DNA from: Microglena sp. YARC
Lineage: Eukaryota; Chlorophyta; Chlorophyceae; Chlamydomonadales; Chlamydomonadaceae
Direction of reading: 5' to 3'
Assembly (NCBI GenBank): GCA_022414725.1
Contig: CM039462.1
Location: 50,453,005-50,517,004 of the forward strand
DNA: 64,000 nt
The translations under genes and the position numbers were made by a program. Under the pieces are notes generated by a model that was not told the origin of the DNA, searched no databases, and saw only the letters and a program-made list of their open reading frames with translations. Of the stretch, positions 31,236 through 43,260 are shown one piece after another; the first letter of the stretch is position 1, and every line of letters begins with the position of its first letter.

Positions 31236-31829
31236 CTAATCGGCATTCACACATCTGCTACAATAAATTACATATACATGCGGCTCTCCCACAGTTATCC
31301 AAGTTTTACAAGTACAAGCAAACATTGGATGCCAATCCCAGACATAAAACATAAAATTACAATCTACGTTAAATCTTTCAAACAATCAAGTTGTTGGCAA
31401 TTGCAATTAGCAAATGTACCGTATCTCGCTGCACGTCATTTCAACTTGGCATACCCACGTGGACAACTGTGTCATATTTTTCAACATTCAATCAGAAATG
31501 TAACAATTTTATACAACTGAACTACAAACTCAGATGCCATTGTGTACCATACCCCACCCCGGGGCCGACCTCCCAGGGTTGCGGACTGTGGACGCGGTGT
31601 TTATATTTTGTCGTTTCCCTCCTGTCCTGTGGACTTAATCTAGGGACCTGGAGCATGTCTACGATTTACCCTTGAAGAATTCGCTTCTTTGTGACTCTCG
31701 TAGCTCATTGCATCAGCGCATTGTGTTTGACAAGGAAATCTGCTCTTTCGCACTAGTTCCTGCAGGTTGCGAAGTAGCAGCTGTAGCCTCGGGAGTTGCT
31801 GCACCTGCCTCCATGGAACTTCGGGAAGT
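31236..31829. other. Short spacer between copia A copy 2 and copia C
   Basis: No gene seen. 31575-31655 repeats the sequence that flanks the hAT MITE at 24043-24119 (GTTGCGGACTGT..ACGCGG, TTTCCCTCCTGTCCTGTGGA), without the MITE. Confidence 0.5.
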
Positions 31830-32157
31830 TATCAGCTTAAACACTTCAAAGAGTGGACAGATGCTTGCACGGTCAGACGCGCCAATCTATACACGGAGAT
31901 GAGAATACTTTACAATGACTGGGGAACCACAAAGGGCACCAGCGGAGGAAAGGGGCGCAAGCCTGGAACCCAATCAGGGCACAGGCTAGACGGCGCGTGT
32001 CAGGAGATCAGGGGACGCAGCCCACCAGGAGCTGTCACCGTGTCATGAAGGATGACACAGCCATCGGGAAGCCGACACAGTACCGATAGTTCTAAGGAAG
32101 TACAGAAGTAGTCACCAAGTCATAAAACGATTGAGTGAACCGCAATTGATGCTGATG
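31830..32157 (-). repeat. 3' LTR of copia C
   Basis: 328 bp, starts TATCAGC and ends GCTGATG on the plus strand. An internal plus-strand frame (YQLKHFKEWTDACTVRR...) is open in both LTRs, but this is expected from their near-identity and is not evidence of a gene. Confidence 0.85.
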
Positions 32158-32465
32158 CTCCACCTATGACGCAGGTGACATACAATACTACTACTCCACC
32201 TATGGTACAGGTGTCATAGAACTATGTGTAACAGAATTAAAAAAAAAATATCAAAGAACTCCGAAATCCGGGAGAACTCCAAATGAAACCCAAAGGGTTA
32301 GAGGAAGGAATGAAACAAGGCTAAAAAAATATTGCCAAGCTAGAAAAAGATGACAAACCGAATATCAAAGTTGGGTAACAACGGTATAGAAAACCCAATC
32401 TGGGAATAGGAACCTAATGCCAAACAATGATAACAAGAGAGACAGATGTAACAAAAAAAATGACC

Positions 32466-34351
32466 CTAAGGGGAAGCGGTCATTCTGTGCATGCGGACAA
32501 ACCGCCAGAACACAGCAGGATCAAGGGGCTTGGTGAAGGGGTTAGCACAGTTGTCCTTAGTGTTAACATAGGCAACCTGCAGTCTACCATCCTCCACCAA
32601 CTCCTTGATATAGTGATGAATCACATCAATGTGCTTGCTGCGAGGAATCAGCTGCCAGTCATTGGCCCAACTCAGAGACCCCAGGTTGTCACCCTGAATG
32701 GTGACAGTGGTACATGGTAACCCCAGATCAGCCCTCAACTTCTTCAACCATTGCACCTCCCTGGCAGTCTGAGCCAAGGCTTGATACTCAGCCTCACTAG
32801 AGCTAATAGCAACAGTAGGTTGCCTCTTGCTATCCAGTTCACTAGGCACCCAGCAGCAAGCACAGCATAGCCAGTCTGAGACCTCCTGTCAGACCCATCA
32901 TCAGCAAAGGATGAGTCACTAAAGACAGTAAAAGAGAACTCAGGGCTGTGGGTGTAAGTGAGGCCCAGGTGGGAATGAGTTCTCAAGTACAAAAGCAAGC
33001 GCTTGGCTGCCCCCCAGAGGGGGACAGTAGGGTGAGCAGAAAACTTGGACAGATAGCTGACAGCAAAAGAAATATCAGGCCTGGTGCAAGTAGCCAGGTA
33101 TAGCAAAGCACCAACAAGAGAGAGGTACTGGCTATTAGAGGGCAGGGGATCTCCAGGAGCATCAGTGACAGTGCACTTGGCCATGGGGGCAGAGAACTTG
33201 GGCTTGGCTGCAGAGGTGAGACCAAACTGCTCCACCAGATCAACAATGTAGGAGTGCTGGGAGAGGTTGATCTGAACACACCTGCCATCAGAGTCAAGTG
33301 TAACATGCATGTCCAGTGAGAGAAACTGGACAGGTACACCCAACTCCTTGACTTCCCAGCCAGCAGCCTCCATAGCCTTGATCAGCAATGCATACAAAGC
33401 CAGATCATCAAAAGCACAGATAAAATCATCAACATAGGTCAGGACATAGCTCCACCCACCAAAATAATCCTTTCTAAAATACAGAGCTGGTTCTGCCTTG
33501 CACATAGTAAAACCATGTGCAATCAAAACCTGCTTTACTTCCATGCTCCAAGCCCTGGGTGCCTGCTTCAGACCATAAAGGGACTTGATCAGTTTGCACA
33601 CAAGGGGAATGCCATGAGGACCAAGTACTTTGAAACCCTCAGGCTGGTGGCAGTACAAGTCAAGCCCAGGTTCCAAGGTTGCATTTAGGAATGCAGTCTT
33701 GATATCCAGCTGCCGAACAAACATTTTTCTATGAGTGATGGCAGCAAGGAGAACCCTAAGTCCTGCCTTAGGAGAGACGGGGGCATATACATCATGAAAA
33801 TCCAGCCCAGGCCGTTGCAGAAAACCACGAACCACAAAACGTGCCTTAAAGCGCACAGAACCATCAATCCCTAACTTCTTCACAAATAGCCACCTGCCAG
33901 ATAGGACCCTCTGCTTAGGAGGTTGAGGAGTCAGTGCCCATGTGCCATGGGCCTGCAAAGACTTCATCTCATCCTTCATAGCTAGTAACCATTGATCCCT
34001 GTCAGGGTTAGAAGGGTGCATGGCAGCTTTATATGACAGTTCAGAAGAAGTAGAGATATATGCTCCCACATAAAAGCAGTTAACCCCCATATGAGCAGCA
34101 TTTGTATCAGCAGTATCAGCAGGAGCAGGCAGTAAAACCCCCAGTTCAGGACTACTGACTGGTTGAACAGGGTCGGCATTCTTTGCCTCTAATTCAATGA
34201 AACCTGGGTCGACCGGAACGCCCCAGCCATACGCAGTATCAGAGCCAGACCACTCATCCAGATCATCACTCACGCTTGCCGCGACGGCCAACTCATCATC
34301 TTGCCTAGTCCGGTGTAAACCACCAGAGACGACAGGGGGCGGTGGGATCAA
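32466..34351 (-). pseudogene. Copia C: reverse transcriptase and RNase H
   Basis: The long 535-codon frame (32744-34351) covers the hinge and all of RT. Visible motifs: GRWLFVKKLGIDG, RPGLDFHDVYAPVSPKAGL, RQLDIKTAFLNATL, SLYGLKQAPRAWS, catalytic YVDD (33425-33436), and QYLSLVGALLYLATCTRPDI. RNase H follows with SDSSFADDGSD. A frameshift near 32845 moves to a second frame, SKRQPTVAISSSEAEYQALA...RSKHIDVIHHYIKEL...TKPLD, ending at 32466. Related to but clearly distinct from family A. Confidence 0.9.
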
Positions 34352-35130
34352 TACTGCCCGCGAGTCATCCGAACAGGTGGACGGGGGGGAGATGCGAATT
34401 AGACAGCGGACCTACCAGAGGGTCCACTATGACTTTCGAGCGGTCAAATCCTAGAGCTTCGCCAGCGAAATGTGGCACAGAGGAGGGCCTGGCGACCCCC
34501 TGAGATTCAGGTAAATCTATGCTTGAAAGGACTTTAGACTCCCGCCCGCCCTTCACACGCAATACAGCATGATCAGTCTCTGACCTGGGACGCAATGTCA
34601 TCCCATGACCAGGACAGCCATCAACAATTGGGGTTGTTATAGGGGCTCAGGCATTTCCCGCAGCATCCAGCATATGGCTGTTGATGGCAGCAGGGATGCT
34701 GTCTACATACGGGGACCCGTCATAAGGGGAGAGCCCAGGTATGCAGTTATAGCTAAATTGTTCATAGAAGAGTACATCACGACTCTCTCCTACCTGGCGC
34801 AACTTTGGAACCCAAACAAATAACCCTTGCTCACCAGGGAATATCCAACCAGTCTACCAGATAATGCCCTTTCGTCTAGCTTGTTACGTTTCTTCCCATT
34901 GACTTACGTGACATATCAAGGGCAACCAAACGCACGTAACAACGAGACATCAGGAACCTCACCGTAGAACAGCTCATAAGGAGTCTGTCACCCTGGTTGG
35001 GCAGCCGATTGCGAAGATAACAAACAGTAGCATTCTGCTGAGCAGTGTATATCATCGACAACTCATGCACTGCCCCAACCGAGATCAACCATTCCTCGAA
35101 CCACTTAACTAAAATTTCCTAAGCCCTATC
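34352..35130 (-). pseudogene. Copia C: degenerate integrase C-terminus and hinge
   Basis: On the minus strand, fragments AVCYLRNRLPNQGD-like (near 35020), then VALDMS (near 34915), and a 'W.PKL...' remnant (near 34800) match the copia integrase C-terminal pattern in several frames. The catalytic core is not recognisable. 34365-34601 is open and reads as the integrase-RT hinge (KVLSSIDLPESQG). Confidence 0.6.
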
Positions 35131-36300
35131 AGAACTCAAACACTTGAACACAAACACATGTAGCTAAGGCATACATGTATAGGTGTACACCTAAGGAGGG
35201 CACCCAGGGGAAGGACCAGGGGCACGGTAAGACAAAGACGCGATCTCCGTCGAACAACGGAACGTACCCAGGGGCCCCAAGGATCCTAAGAGAGAAAAAT
35301 ATCCACCAAGTAATCATGCCAAAGAGTCTCCACGTCTGCTGGACCAGGGCCATGACGGCCTCCACTTTGGCTCCCAGCATGGGTGATGGCTAGCGCTGCG
35401 AAACCTGAGATCACAGAAGGTGGGGAAGCGTTAGGGATAAGTCGAGATTTTATGTATGGGAGAATGGAGACGAGGATGAAAGTGCAGAAAGTCGCACCAA
35501 GTGCAGAAAGTCGCAAATCGCAAGGGCAGAATTCGAAAATTTATCGCTAGGATGCGAAGAGCAGAGCCGAGGCATGTAAAGGTCCTAATATCCCGCCGTT
35601 GACGATCAGTCAATCCCAAATCCCCCCCTCTATCGCTCGACTTACCCGGTTGGGGGGTAGAGGGAGCAGCACCCGTAGTGGTGCTGTCCATACCCCCCTG
35701 CTTCCTACCACCTCCAGAATCTCCAGATCCAGACGCGTAGGTCGTTCTTGTTCGTCTGGCGAACCCTTACGGCAGTGCCGGCGGTCCGCCAGATTGAGCT
35801 GATGATCCGCCAGCTTGATCAAAAAATTCTCCAGAAGGTAGCACAGAGCCACTAGAGCGCAAGCTCATGCCAATAGCCGACCGTCGGCTGGGCAGAGCAA
35901 AGGTGGTCAAACGACGTAGACAGTGGAACATCAGCAGGGAGCTTGGTCGGCTTGGCAACCTCCGGTTTCGCAGGCAGAGCCTTAAACACCGGAGATATGT
36001 TAGCGACGTCAAGGACGCGAGCAGACGAAGACATGGTATCTCCACCGATGTCCAGGCTAGTCGCCGACTTGAGTCTGCACGTCACAGTCATCTACGACAG
36101 ACAGGAGGAGGCGACAGACGGCAGGGGAGGAAAAAGAAGGGAAGATGGAAGAATGGTGAGGGGGGGTGGCTTCCACGATGGCGGAAGGAAACTCTTCTCC
36201 GGCAGCAGAGGCCGTAGGTGCGCGCACATCAAGCCAATCATTAGGGACCTTCGGCTCCTTAGGAAGGACGTGGTCGCAGCCATTGCTCACGTCGGTATTT
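35131..36300 (-). pseudogene. Copia C: probable gag remnant
   Basis: Several overlapping minus-strand frames, none complete. The most gag-like starts at MSSSARVLDVANISPVFKAL near 36035 and may continue through LLENFLIKLADHQLNLADRR (35610-35852). No CCHC knuckle or protease active site was found, so that part is deleted or too decayed. Assignment rests on position between the copia C PBS and integrase. Confidence 0.4.
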
Positions 36301-36696
36301 AGGCAGACCTTTGAAATCGTTTGAATCAACTGGTTTGAATCAATGAACCCCTATCAAGCGGTTTTCCCCTTGAATCAGGGTACCTTGAAAACAGTTTGAA
36401 TCAGTGATTCAATTCAAGCAGCTTATTCATTGAATCAGACGGAAGTCAATCAAGACAATATCAAACGGAATTCAAGGTGGTCGAAGATATTGCACTTCGA
36501 AATGTAGCTAAGCTCCCATATGTAGGCTGCCGAGAGGTAGGAAGCTTTGAATCCGAGGCGGGCGAGCGCCTAGCGATAACCGGCACAAATCCGTACCTTG
36601 TAGTACATTAGTTGTGCTTTCATTGGCTAGACAAAAATCTAGGGTGGGGTGTAGGTGCTAGCAAGATGATGGCTGTAATCTCAAGTGTCACAACTG

Positions 36697-36816
36697 GCTA
36701 TGTAACCAAGTTGAAGTCTGGCTATGTAACCAAGTTGAAGTCTGGCTACGTAACCAAGTTGAAGTCTGGCTATGTAACCAAGTTGAAGTCTGGCTATGTA
36801 ACCAAGTTGAAGTTGA
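36697..36816 (+). repeat. 24-bp tandem repeat, five units
   Basis: GGCTATGTAACCAAGTTGAA-type unit repeated exactly every 24 bases. Because 24 is a multiple of three, the open frame 36612-36845 encodes five SGYVTKLK octapeptides. There is no other sign of a gene. Confidence 0.9.
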
Positions 36817-37019
36817 ATGTAGGAGTTTGGAAACAGCCCAAGTAGGGTGTGTGTGCGTGTTTAAGTACTCGCACTTTGGACAATGGTAGGAAAGAAACTT
36901 TTACAAGAAAGGAAACAAATATAATGCCAGAAAACAAATTGTTATCATATATTTAATTTTCCTGCTGAGGACGGCTTAGCTGGCTCGAAGCTACACAACA
37001 ACCTAATATACAGAGAGAC

Positions 37020-37390
37020 AGCCTAATGGAGCTGGATGGAAGCTATACAACCTGGCACACAAAGTGAAAGTCTTATGGAGCTGGCTGGAAGCTGTACAAC
37101 CTAATGGAGCTGGGTGGAAGCATTACAACCTGCCACACAAGTGAAAGTCTAATGGAGCTGGCTGGAAGCTCTACAACCTAATGGAGCTGGCTAGAAGCTG
37201 TACAACCTAATGCAGCTGGCTGGAAGCTGTACAACCTAATGGATCTGGCTAGAAGCTGTACAACCTGTCACACAAAGTGAAAGTCTATTGAAGCTGGCTG
37301 GAAGTTCTACAACCTAAGGAGCTAGCTGGAAGCTGTACAACCCATGGCTGGAAGCTGTACAACCTAATGGAGCTGGCTGGAAGTTAGGTC
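37020..37390 (+). repeat. Degenerate short tandem array (GGAGCTGGCTGGAAGCTGTA)
   Basis: About twelve imperfect copies of 'ctaatggagctggctggaagc.gtacaac', some separated by CACACAAAGTGAAAGT. No coding evidence. Confidence 0.8.
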
Positions 37391-37580
37391 TAATTCAGGA
37401 GTCGGGAAAGTATTCATCGTTGTGGGTATCGCACAATTGATGATGAATACAATACAGTGCTCTCGTGGGTATCGCACAAGAAGGCTGTATATTGTCAACT
37501 ACCAGGCCCGGCTATTGTCCAAGGTGGTGGAAGGGATAATAGGCCTATCTACTGCTGTGCTTGAAATTTCAAATTAATTT

Positions 37581-37672
37581 TTTGGGTTTTTTGTATGACG
37601 GTTTAAAGGTACTGCCTGTCCTGGTCAACAAGGACAGGCAGTACCTTTAAACCCTCATAAACAAAACCCAAA
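37581..37672. repeat. Long hairpin, 42-bp arms and 8-bp loop
   Basis: Arms at 37581-37622 and 37631-37672. The inner 23 bases (AGGTACTGCCTGTCCT core) are perfectly complementary, and the outer part has a few mismatches. Loop GGTCAACA. It could be a small fold-back element or a small-RNA precursor; nothing distinguishes these from sequence alone. Confidence 0.8.
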
Positions 37673-37920
37673 CTAAAGTCACCCTATGATTACTGCTCCA
37701 TGCTACTATATATTCAGGGCACTAACATGCCTTAATATCCATTGGCTAAGCTTGGCACCACATGATGGCAGCTTCCAGGCAGCTCCACTACTGCATATTC
37801 GTCCTTTACTTGCTCCCAACAGCCAGCATTCATGAATGACCTGCAAGGGAAAAACATTAGAATGAGTAAGATAATGCTGCTTAGAATGTGCTGCACTTAT
37901 CATGTTGGTGACTTAAGTGT

Positions 37921-38730
37921 GTGCAGAGGGTGGTGGATGCATACATGGCTAAACGCATTGACCACCCATTTTGTAGCAAGCAGCCTCAAGGGCGCTTATG
38001 CGGCTACATAATGGGAAGGTGCAGCTAAGCCATATTTTTTATTACTGACAGGCATTAATTAAGTTGTTACATGAGGGTGGTTCAGGCATACCATACAAGG
38101 CAAATCGCATCTCCCGCCCATTCTGTAGCAAGCAGCCTCAAGGGCGCTTATCGGGCTACAGTATGGGTAGGTTCAGCTAAGCCATATTATGATATTATTG
38201 ATAAGTAACATGCATTAATTAAGTTGTTACATGAGGGTGGTTCAGGCATACCATACAAGGCAAATCGCATCTCCCGCCCATTCTGTAGCAAGCAGCCTCA
38301 AGGGCGCTTATCGGGCTACAGTATGGGTAGGTTCAGCTAAGCCATATTATGATATTATTGATAAGTAACATGCATTAATTAAGTTGTTACATGAGGGTGG
38401 TTCAGGCATACCATACAAGGCAAATCGCATCTCCCGCCCATTCTGTAGCAAGCAGCCTCAAGGGCGCTTATCGGGCTACAGTATGGGTAGGTTCAGCTAA
38501 GCCATATTATGATATTATTGATAAGTAACATGCATTAATTAAGTTGTTACATGAGGGTGGATAAGGCATACCATACAAGGCAAATCGCATCTCCCGCCCA
38601 ATCTGTAGCAAGCAGCCTCAAGGGCGCTTATCGGGCTACAGTATGGGTAGGTTCAGCTAAGCCATATTATGATATTATTGATAAGTAACATGCATTCATT
38701 AAGTTGTTACATGAGGGTGGTTCAGGCATG
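37921..38730 (+). repeat. 160-bp satellite array, five units
   Basis: TTCAGGCATA recurs at 38081, 38241, 38401 and 38721 (ATAAGGCATA at 38561): an exact 160-base period. The first unit is the most diverged; the middle units are almost identical. Each unit holds CCTCAAGGGCGCTTAT and TAAGTTGTTACATGAGGGTGG. Confidence 0.92.
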
Positions 38731-38861
38731 AAAACATAACTCACCACAACTTCTTGCCAAGTCCTAGTTTCGCTCCCCTCGAATCCTCCGAGCGAGCTGC
38801 AAGTGGAAACAGACATCAAAGTTAGTGAATGAGTGAGTGTTTCAAGTAGCTCAGTCCACCT

Positions 38862-39001
38862 CCCCCCCCCCCCCCCCCCCCCCCCCCCCATCCCCCTCCC
38901 AACCCCCTTGTTCTATAGTGTTGTGTAGTGTTGTGTAGTGTTGTGTAGTGTTGTATAGTGTTGTGTACTGTTGTGTAGTGTAGTGTAGTGTACTGTTGTG
39001 T
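38862..39001. repeat. C-run and 10-bp TAGTGTTGTG array
   Basis: A run of about 27 C bases at 38863-38889, then about nine imperfect TAGTGTTGTG decamers (38917-39000). Low complexity, with no coding value despite a minus-strand open frame. Confidence 0.85.
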
Positions 39002-39361
39002 TTTGTCGTGTACGGGTCCCAGCAGCTGCAGCATATTTTTACCAAAGGCCAACTGCCCACCTAGGGATCTGCCCAGAAGCTGCAGCATATTTTGTGTGGA
39101 TCCAACTCTTACCCCCCACCCCGCCCACCCACCCCCCACCCCACCCCCAACCCCTGTAGATAGCGCACCTGCATATCCTTGGGCATAATGGTTACCCGCT
39201 TGGCATGTATAGCCGCCAGATTAGTGTTCTCGAAGAGGCCCACCAAGTAGGCCTCTGTCGCTTCCTGAAGGGCCAAATTTGCCCCTGCTTGGATTCTGTA
39301 ATTTCCGAAATCTTGTACAATTTGTCGAACTAGCCTCGTGTAACTACGAGGAGCAGCTTGC

Positions 39362-39454
39362 ACTAACGAGGCAACGATCACAAGGCCAAGATGCAGTTGG
39401 CGACCAGGGCTGCTCACCGATGCATGTATGCCTTGTGATCGTTGCCTCGTTAGT
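39362..39454. repeat. Perfect 25-bp inverted repeat, 43-bp spacer
   Basis: ACTAACGAGGCAACGATCAC-AAGGC at 39362-39386 is exactly complementary to 39430-39454. The stem-loop is isolated from the satellites on either side. Confidence 0.9.
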
Positions 39455-39989
39455 AGTTGTCTCCAGTCGAAGTGAAGAAAAAAAGAGGAAGAGGAGGATC
39501 GTAGCGTAGCGTTCAGAATGCGAGTTTACAATCTGGTGGCTCGAATTGCATTTGGCCGGTTCAGTTTGTGGGTTCAGGGGTTTGGCGTGCGTGGGCTCCG
39601 TTGCCAGGGATCTTCTACTGGGCGCGGGGACAGCTGAGAGCCGGGCAGGAGTACGGTACACGGTTGCTTGGAACAACAGTCCAGCTAGCACTACAACAGT
39701 TCGCGTCCCGGATTTATTGGAACAGGGAAGAGAGGAACCAACGGTGAAGGGCCAGCAAGGGTAGGAAAGGGAATATACGGTTAGCACAAGGGTCTATATT
39801 GCTTATTAACCGTAGGTATTTCGGCCCAATTTCAGCAGTGAATACAACTGCATTATTTAATGAATAACTATTCAAATCTTTGCATACGTACTTCCTTTAA
39901 GTTACATAGACTTAGATATGAATAAGGGATGCTTTGGAATATATGTCAAAGAGGTCATCAATGTAATAAAACATTTTTATAACATAACC

Positions 39990-40880
39990 CCATAATTAGA
40001 CTATCCTACAGTAGGAAAATGGTCCCTGAACTTGTCAGGTACCCATATGGGATCAGTCCGATTCAGGAAAAACAAAGATCAGAAGCAGATTCGAAGGAAC
40101 GAGGAAGTTCTGAGTTCAAATCAGTAGTTACCGATCTGCGCTATTTAAACCGTAACCAGTTGAGATCCTGAACCCCATAGACTATCCTACAGTAGGAAAA
40201 TGGTCCCTGAACTTGTCAGGTAACTATATGTGATCAGTCCGATTCAGGAAAGCCAAAGATCAGAAGCAGATTCGAAGGAACGAGGAAGTTCTGAGTTCAA
40301 ATCAGTAGTTACCGATCTGCGCTGTTTAAACCGTAACCAGTTGAGATCCTGAACCCCATAGACTATCCTACAGTAGGAAAATGGTCCCTGAACTTGTCAG
40401 GTACCTATATGTGATCAGTCCGATTCAGGAAAACCAAAGATCAGAAGCAGATTCGAAGGAACGAGGAAGTTCTGAGTTTAAATCACAAGTTACAGATCTC
40501 TGCTGTTTAAACCGGAACCAGTTGAGATCCTGAACCCCATAGACTATCCTACAGTAGGAAAATGGTCCCTGAACTTGTCAGGTACCTATATGTGATTAGT
40601 CCGATTCAGGAAAACCAAAGATCAGAAGCAGATTCGAAGGAACGAGGAAGTTCTGAGTTTACATCAGTAGTTACCGATCTGCGCTCTTTAAACCGTAACC
40701 AGTTGAGATCCTGAACCCCATAAACTATCCTACAGTAGGAAAATGGTCCCTGAACTTGTCAGGTAACTATATGTGATCAGTCCGATTCAGGAAAACCAAA
40801 GATCAGAAGCAGATTCGAAGGAACGAGGAAGTTCTGAGTTTAAATCAGTACTTACCGATCTGCGCTGTTCGAAAGGCGCG
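39990..40880 (+). repeat. 181-bp satellite, forward block (about five units)
   Basis: ACTATCCTACAGTAGG recurs at 40000, 40181, 40362, 40543 and 40724: a 181-base period. Units contain GATTCGAAGGAACGAGGAAG and CCGTAACCAGTTGAGATCC and differ at a few positions. Confidence 0.92.
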
Positions 40881-41560
40881 GATCTGTAACCAGTTCTCTA
40901 AGCTCAGAACTTCCTCGTCCCTTCGAATCTGGTTATGACCTTATGTTTTCCTGAATCTAAATAATCATATATAGATACCTGAGAAGTTTACAAACCATTT
41001 TCAAAGTAGCGGATAGCCTACTGGCGTGCAGGGTCCCAACTGGTCGCCGTTCGAAAGGCGCGGATCTGTAACCTGTTCTCTAAGCTCAGAACTTCCTCGT
41101 CCCTTCGAATCTGGTTATGACCTTATGTTTTCCTGAATCTAAATAATCATATATAGGTACCTGAGAAGTTTAGAGACCATTCTCAAAGTGAAGGAAGCCT
41201 ACTGGCGTGCAGGGTCCCAACTGGTCGCCGTTCGAAAGGCGCGGATCTGTAACCAGTTCTCTAAGCTCAGAACTTCCTCGTCCCTTCGAATCTGGCTATG
41301 ACCTTATGTTTTCCTGAATCTAAATAATCATATTTAGGTAACCAAGAAGTTTAGAAACCATTCTCAAAGTGAAGGAAGCCTACTGGCGTGCAGGTCCCAA
41401 CTGGTCGCCGTTCAAAAGGCGCGGATCTGTAACCAGTTCTCTAAGCTCAGAACTTCCTCGTCCCGTTGAATCTGGTTATGATCTTTTGATTTCCAGAATC
41501 GGAATAATCATATTTGGGTACATGAGAAGTTTCGGGATCATTATCCCCCATTGTTCATCA
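40866..41560 (-). repeat. 181-bp satellite, inverted block (about four units)
   Basis: GTTCGAAAGGCGCGGATCTG recurs at 40867, 41049, 41230 and 41410 (periods 180-182). The units contain CAGAACTTCCTCGT and CTTCGAATCTG, which are complements of the forward block. The array therefore flips orientation near 40866. This block is more diverged from the forward one than units within each block are. Confidence 0.88.
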
Positions 41561-41639
41561 GGTTTGATTAGCATGACCCCCATCAGGGTTGTTTAGGTCC
41601 TGCGACGCAGATCCCGCATGCACCGCAGGCGCTGGCCCC

Positions 41640-42800
41640 GAGAATCCGATTCAAATATCCTGTGGCGACCTGCTTCTCCGCCCATACGCGTGCGGTTACG
41701 GCGGTACTGCATGCTGTACAGTTCAAACTGGTCAGCGCAATGGGTTAGCGCTTCAACTTAGCGGCTGTGCAAGCTTTCACTGTTCACTGCACGTCAATTG
41801 GTTCTCGACTCAGCGATATTCCTGCAGAATAGCGCACCATGCTGCCTGCTTTCCTTGAATTAACTTGGACTGATCTATTCATAGCTTCAGCCATTCCCGA
41901 ATTGCTTCCTAGATCCGTCAATACCTACATGCGCGAGCACTTTGCTTCCGCGGCACTTTGCTTTGGGAATGGTTGTGCTTCAACTCAAGACTGAAGCGAC
42001 CTGCTTCTCCGCCCACGCCGGCGCGTGCGGTTAAGGTACTGCATTTTTCGTTTCGTCAAGTGGTGCCTTACTTGACCAGAGTTGTGTCGCAGGCATTAAG
42101 GCAGCTGCAGCAAAATGACCTATCATGGAGCCGCAAGAGTTCCAATGCTCGAGGTGTGAAACAGGTGCGCAGTCAGATAGCGACATGCTGCCTGCTTTCC
42201 TTGAATTAACTTGGACTGAGCTTGCTTTCATAGCTTCAGCCATTCCCGAATTGCTTCTGAGATCCGTCAATACCTACACGCGCGAGCACTTTGCTTCCGC
42301 GGTACTTTGCTTTGGGAATTGTTGTGCTTCAACCCAAGACTGTAGCGACCTGCTTCTCCGCCCCCGCGCGTGCGGTTAAGGTACTGCGTTTTGCGTCTCG
42401 TCAAGTGGTGCATTACTTGACCAGAATTTGTCTCGACTTTGACTGACTTGCTTTTTCGAGTTGTTCCGCAGGCATTAAGGCAGCTGCAGCAAGTCGACCT
42501 ATCGTCCAGCTCATCATGGAGCCGCAAGAGTTCCAATGCTCGAGGTGCAAAACAGGTGCGCATTCAGATAGCGAATTTGGTTTGAACCATGGCTGCTATT
42601 TGAAAGTTGGAAGAATGCGCATTGCTGCCAATGTATCCGAATTAACGCTCACCAACGAACATTTGTCTGCAGGTCTCACTCTTGCGACTAGTCTCGCGTC
42701 AGAACGCCTGGATGCTGATGACCTTGAGGCTGAAGACGATGTCGTTGATGAACAAGAAGCACAGCATGCTGGAGTTTCGTCAATTCGTACCTGAGGAACT
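41640..42800 (+). repeat. 346-bp tandem repeat with conserved ATG-containing segment
   Basis: CATGCTGCCTGCTTTCCTTG recurs at 41838 and 42184, and CGACCTGCTTCTCCGCCC at about 41667, 41998 and 42347. Each unit ends with ATGGAGCCGCAAGAGTTCCA (42125, 42516), opening a frame MEPQEFQCSRC. The last copy runs to 42794 (92 codons, QCSRCKTG then an acidic tail). It might be a degenerate gene family or satellite; no domain is recognised. Confidence 0.6.
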
Positions 42801-42984
42801 ACTTCGTGGCCAACTGCACTTCCTTAGTAGCATATATATCTAGCTCTTCAATCACTAATTACTATCATGTTTAACTATCTAAGGATTCATTCATTATGGT
42901 GCTTTCAATTTCTGTAACAAAGATCGAAGAGTCCTGCTGTCCAAATATGCGCCCTCAGTCTTCAGTGCTTGCATTGCTTTACGA

Positions 42985-43260
42985 AAAAACAGATCTATTT
43001 GAACATCGTTTGAGTCATGTTTGAAACAACCAACCTTGTTTCAAACCTTTTTCAAGGGGCACGTTGATGACGGCTTGATTAAGATCTATTTGAACATGGT
43101 TTGAGTCATGTTTGAAACAACCAACCTTGTTTCAAACCTTTTTCAAGGGGCACGTTGATGACGGCTTGATTAAGATCTATTTGAACATGGTTTGAGTCAT
43201 GTTTGAAACAACCAACCTTGTTTCAAACGGAACTCAATCGGTAGGTTTGATGGCCGACTA
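42985..43260 (+). repeat. ~90-bp tandem repeat rich in TTTGAAAC
   Basis: AGATCTATTTGAACAT(C/G)G begins units near 42989, 43081 and 43171. Each contains GTTTGAAACAACCAACCTTG-TTTCAAAC, a built-in inverted repeat. It lies at the right inner end of the 7.1-kb insertion. Confidence 0.8.

Noticed and set aside
36697..38730. CRISPR-like array
   Set aside because: The repeats are head-to-tail tandem units without unique spacers, in a eukaryotic transposon-rich context.
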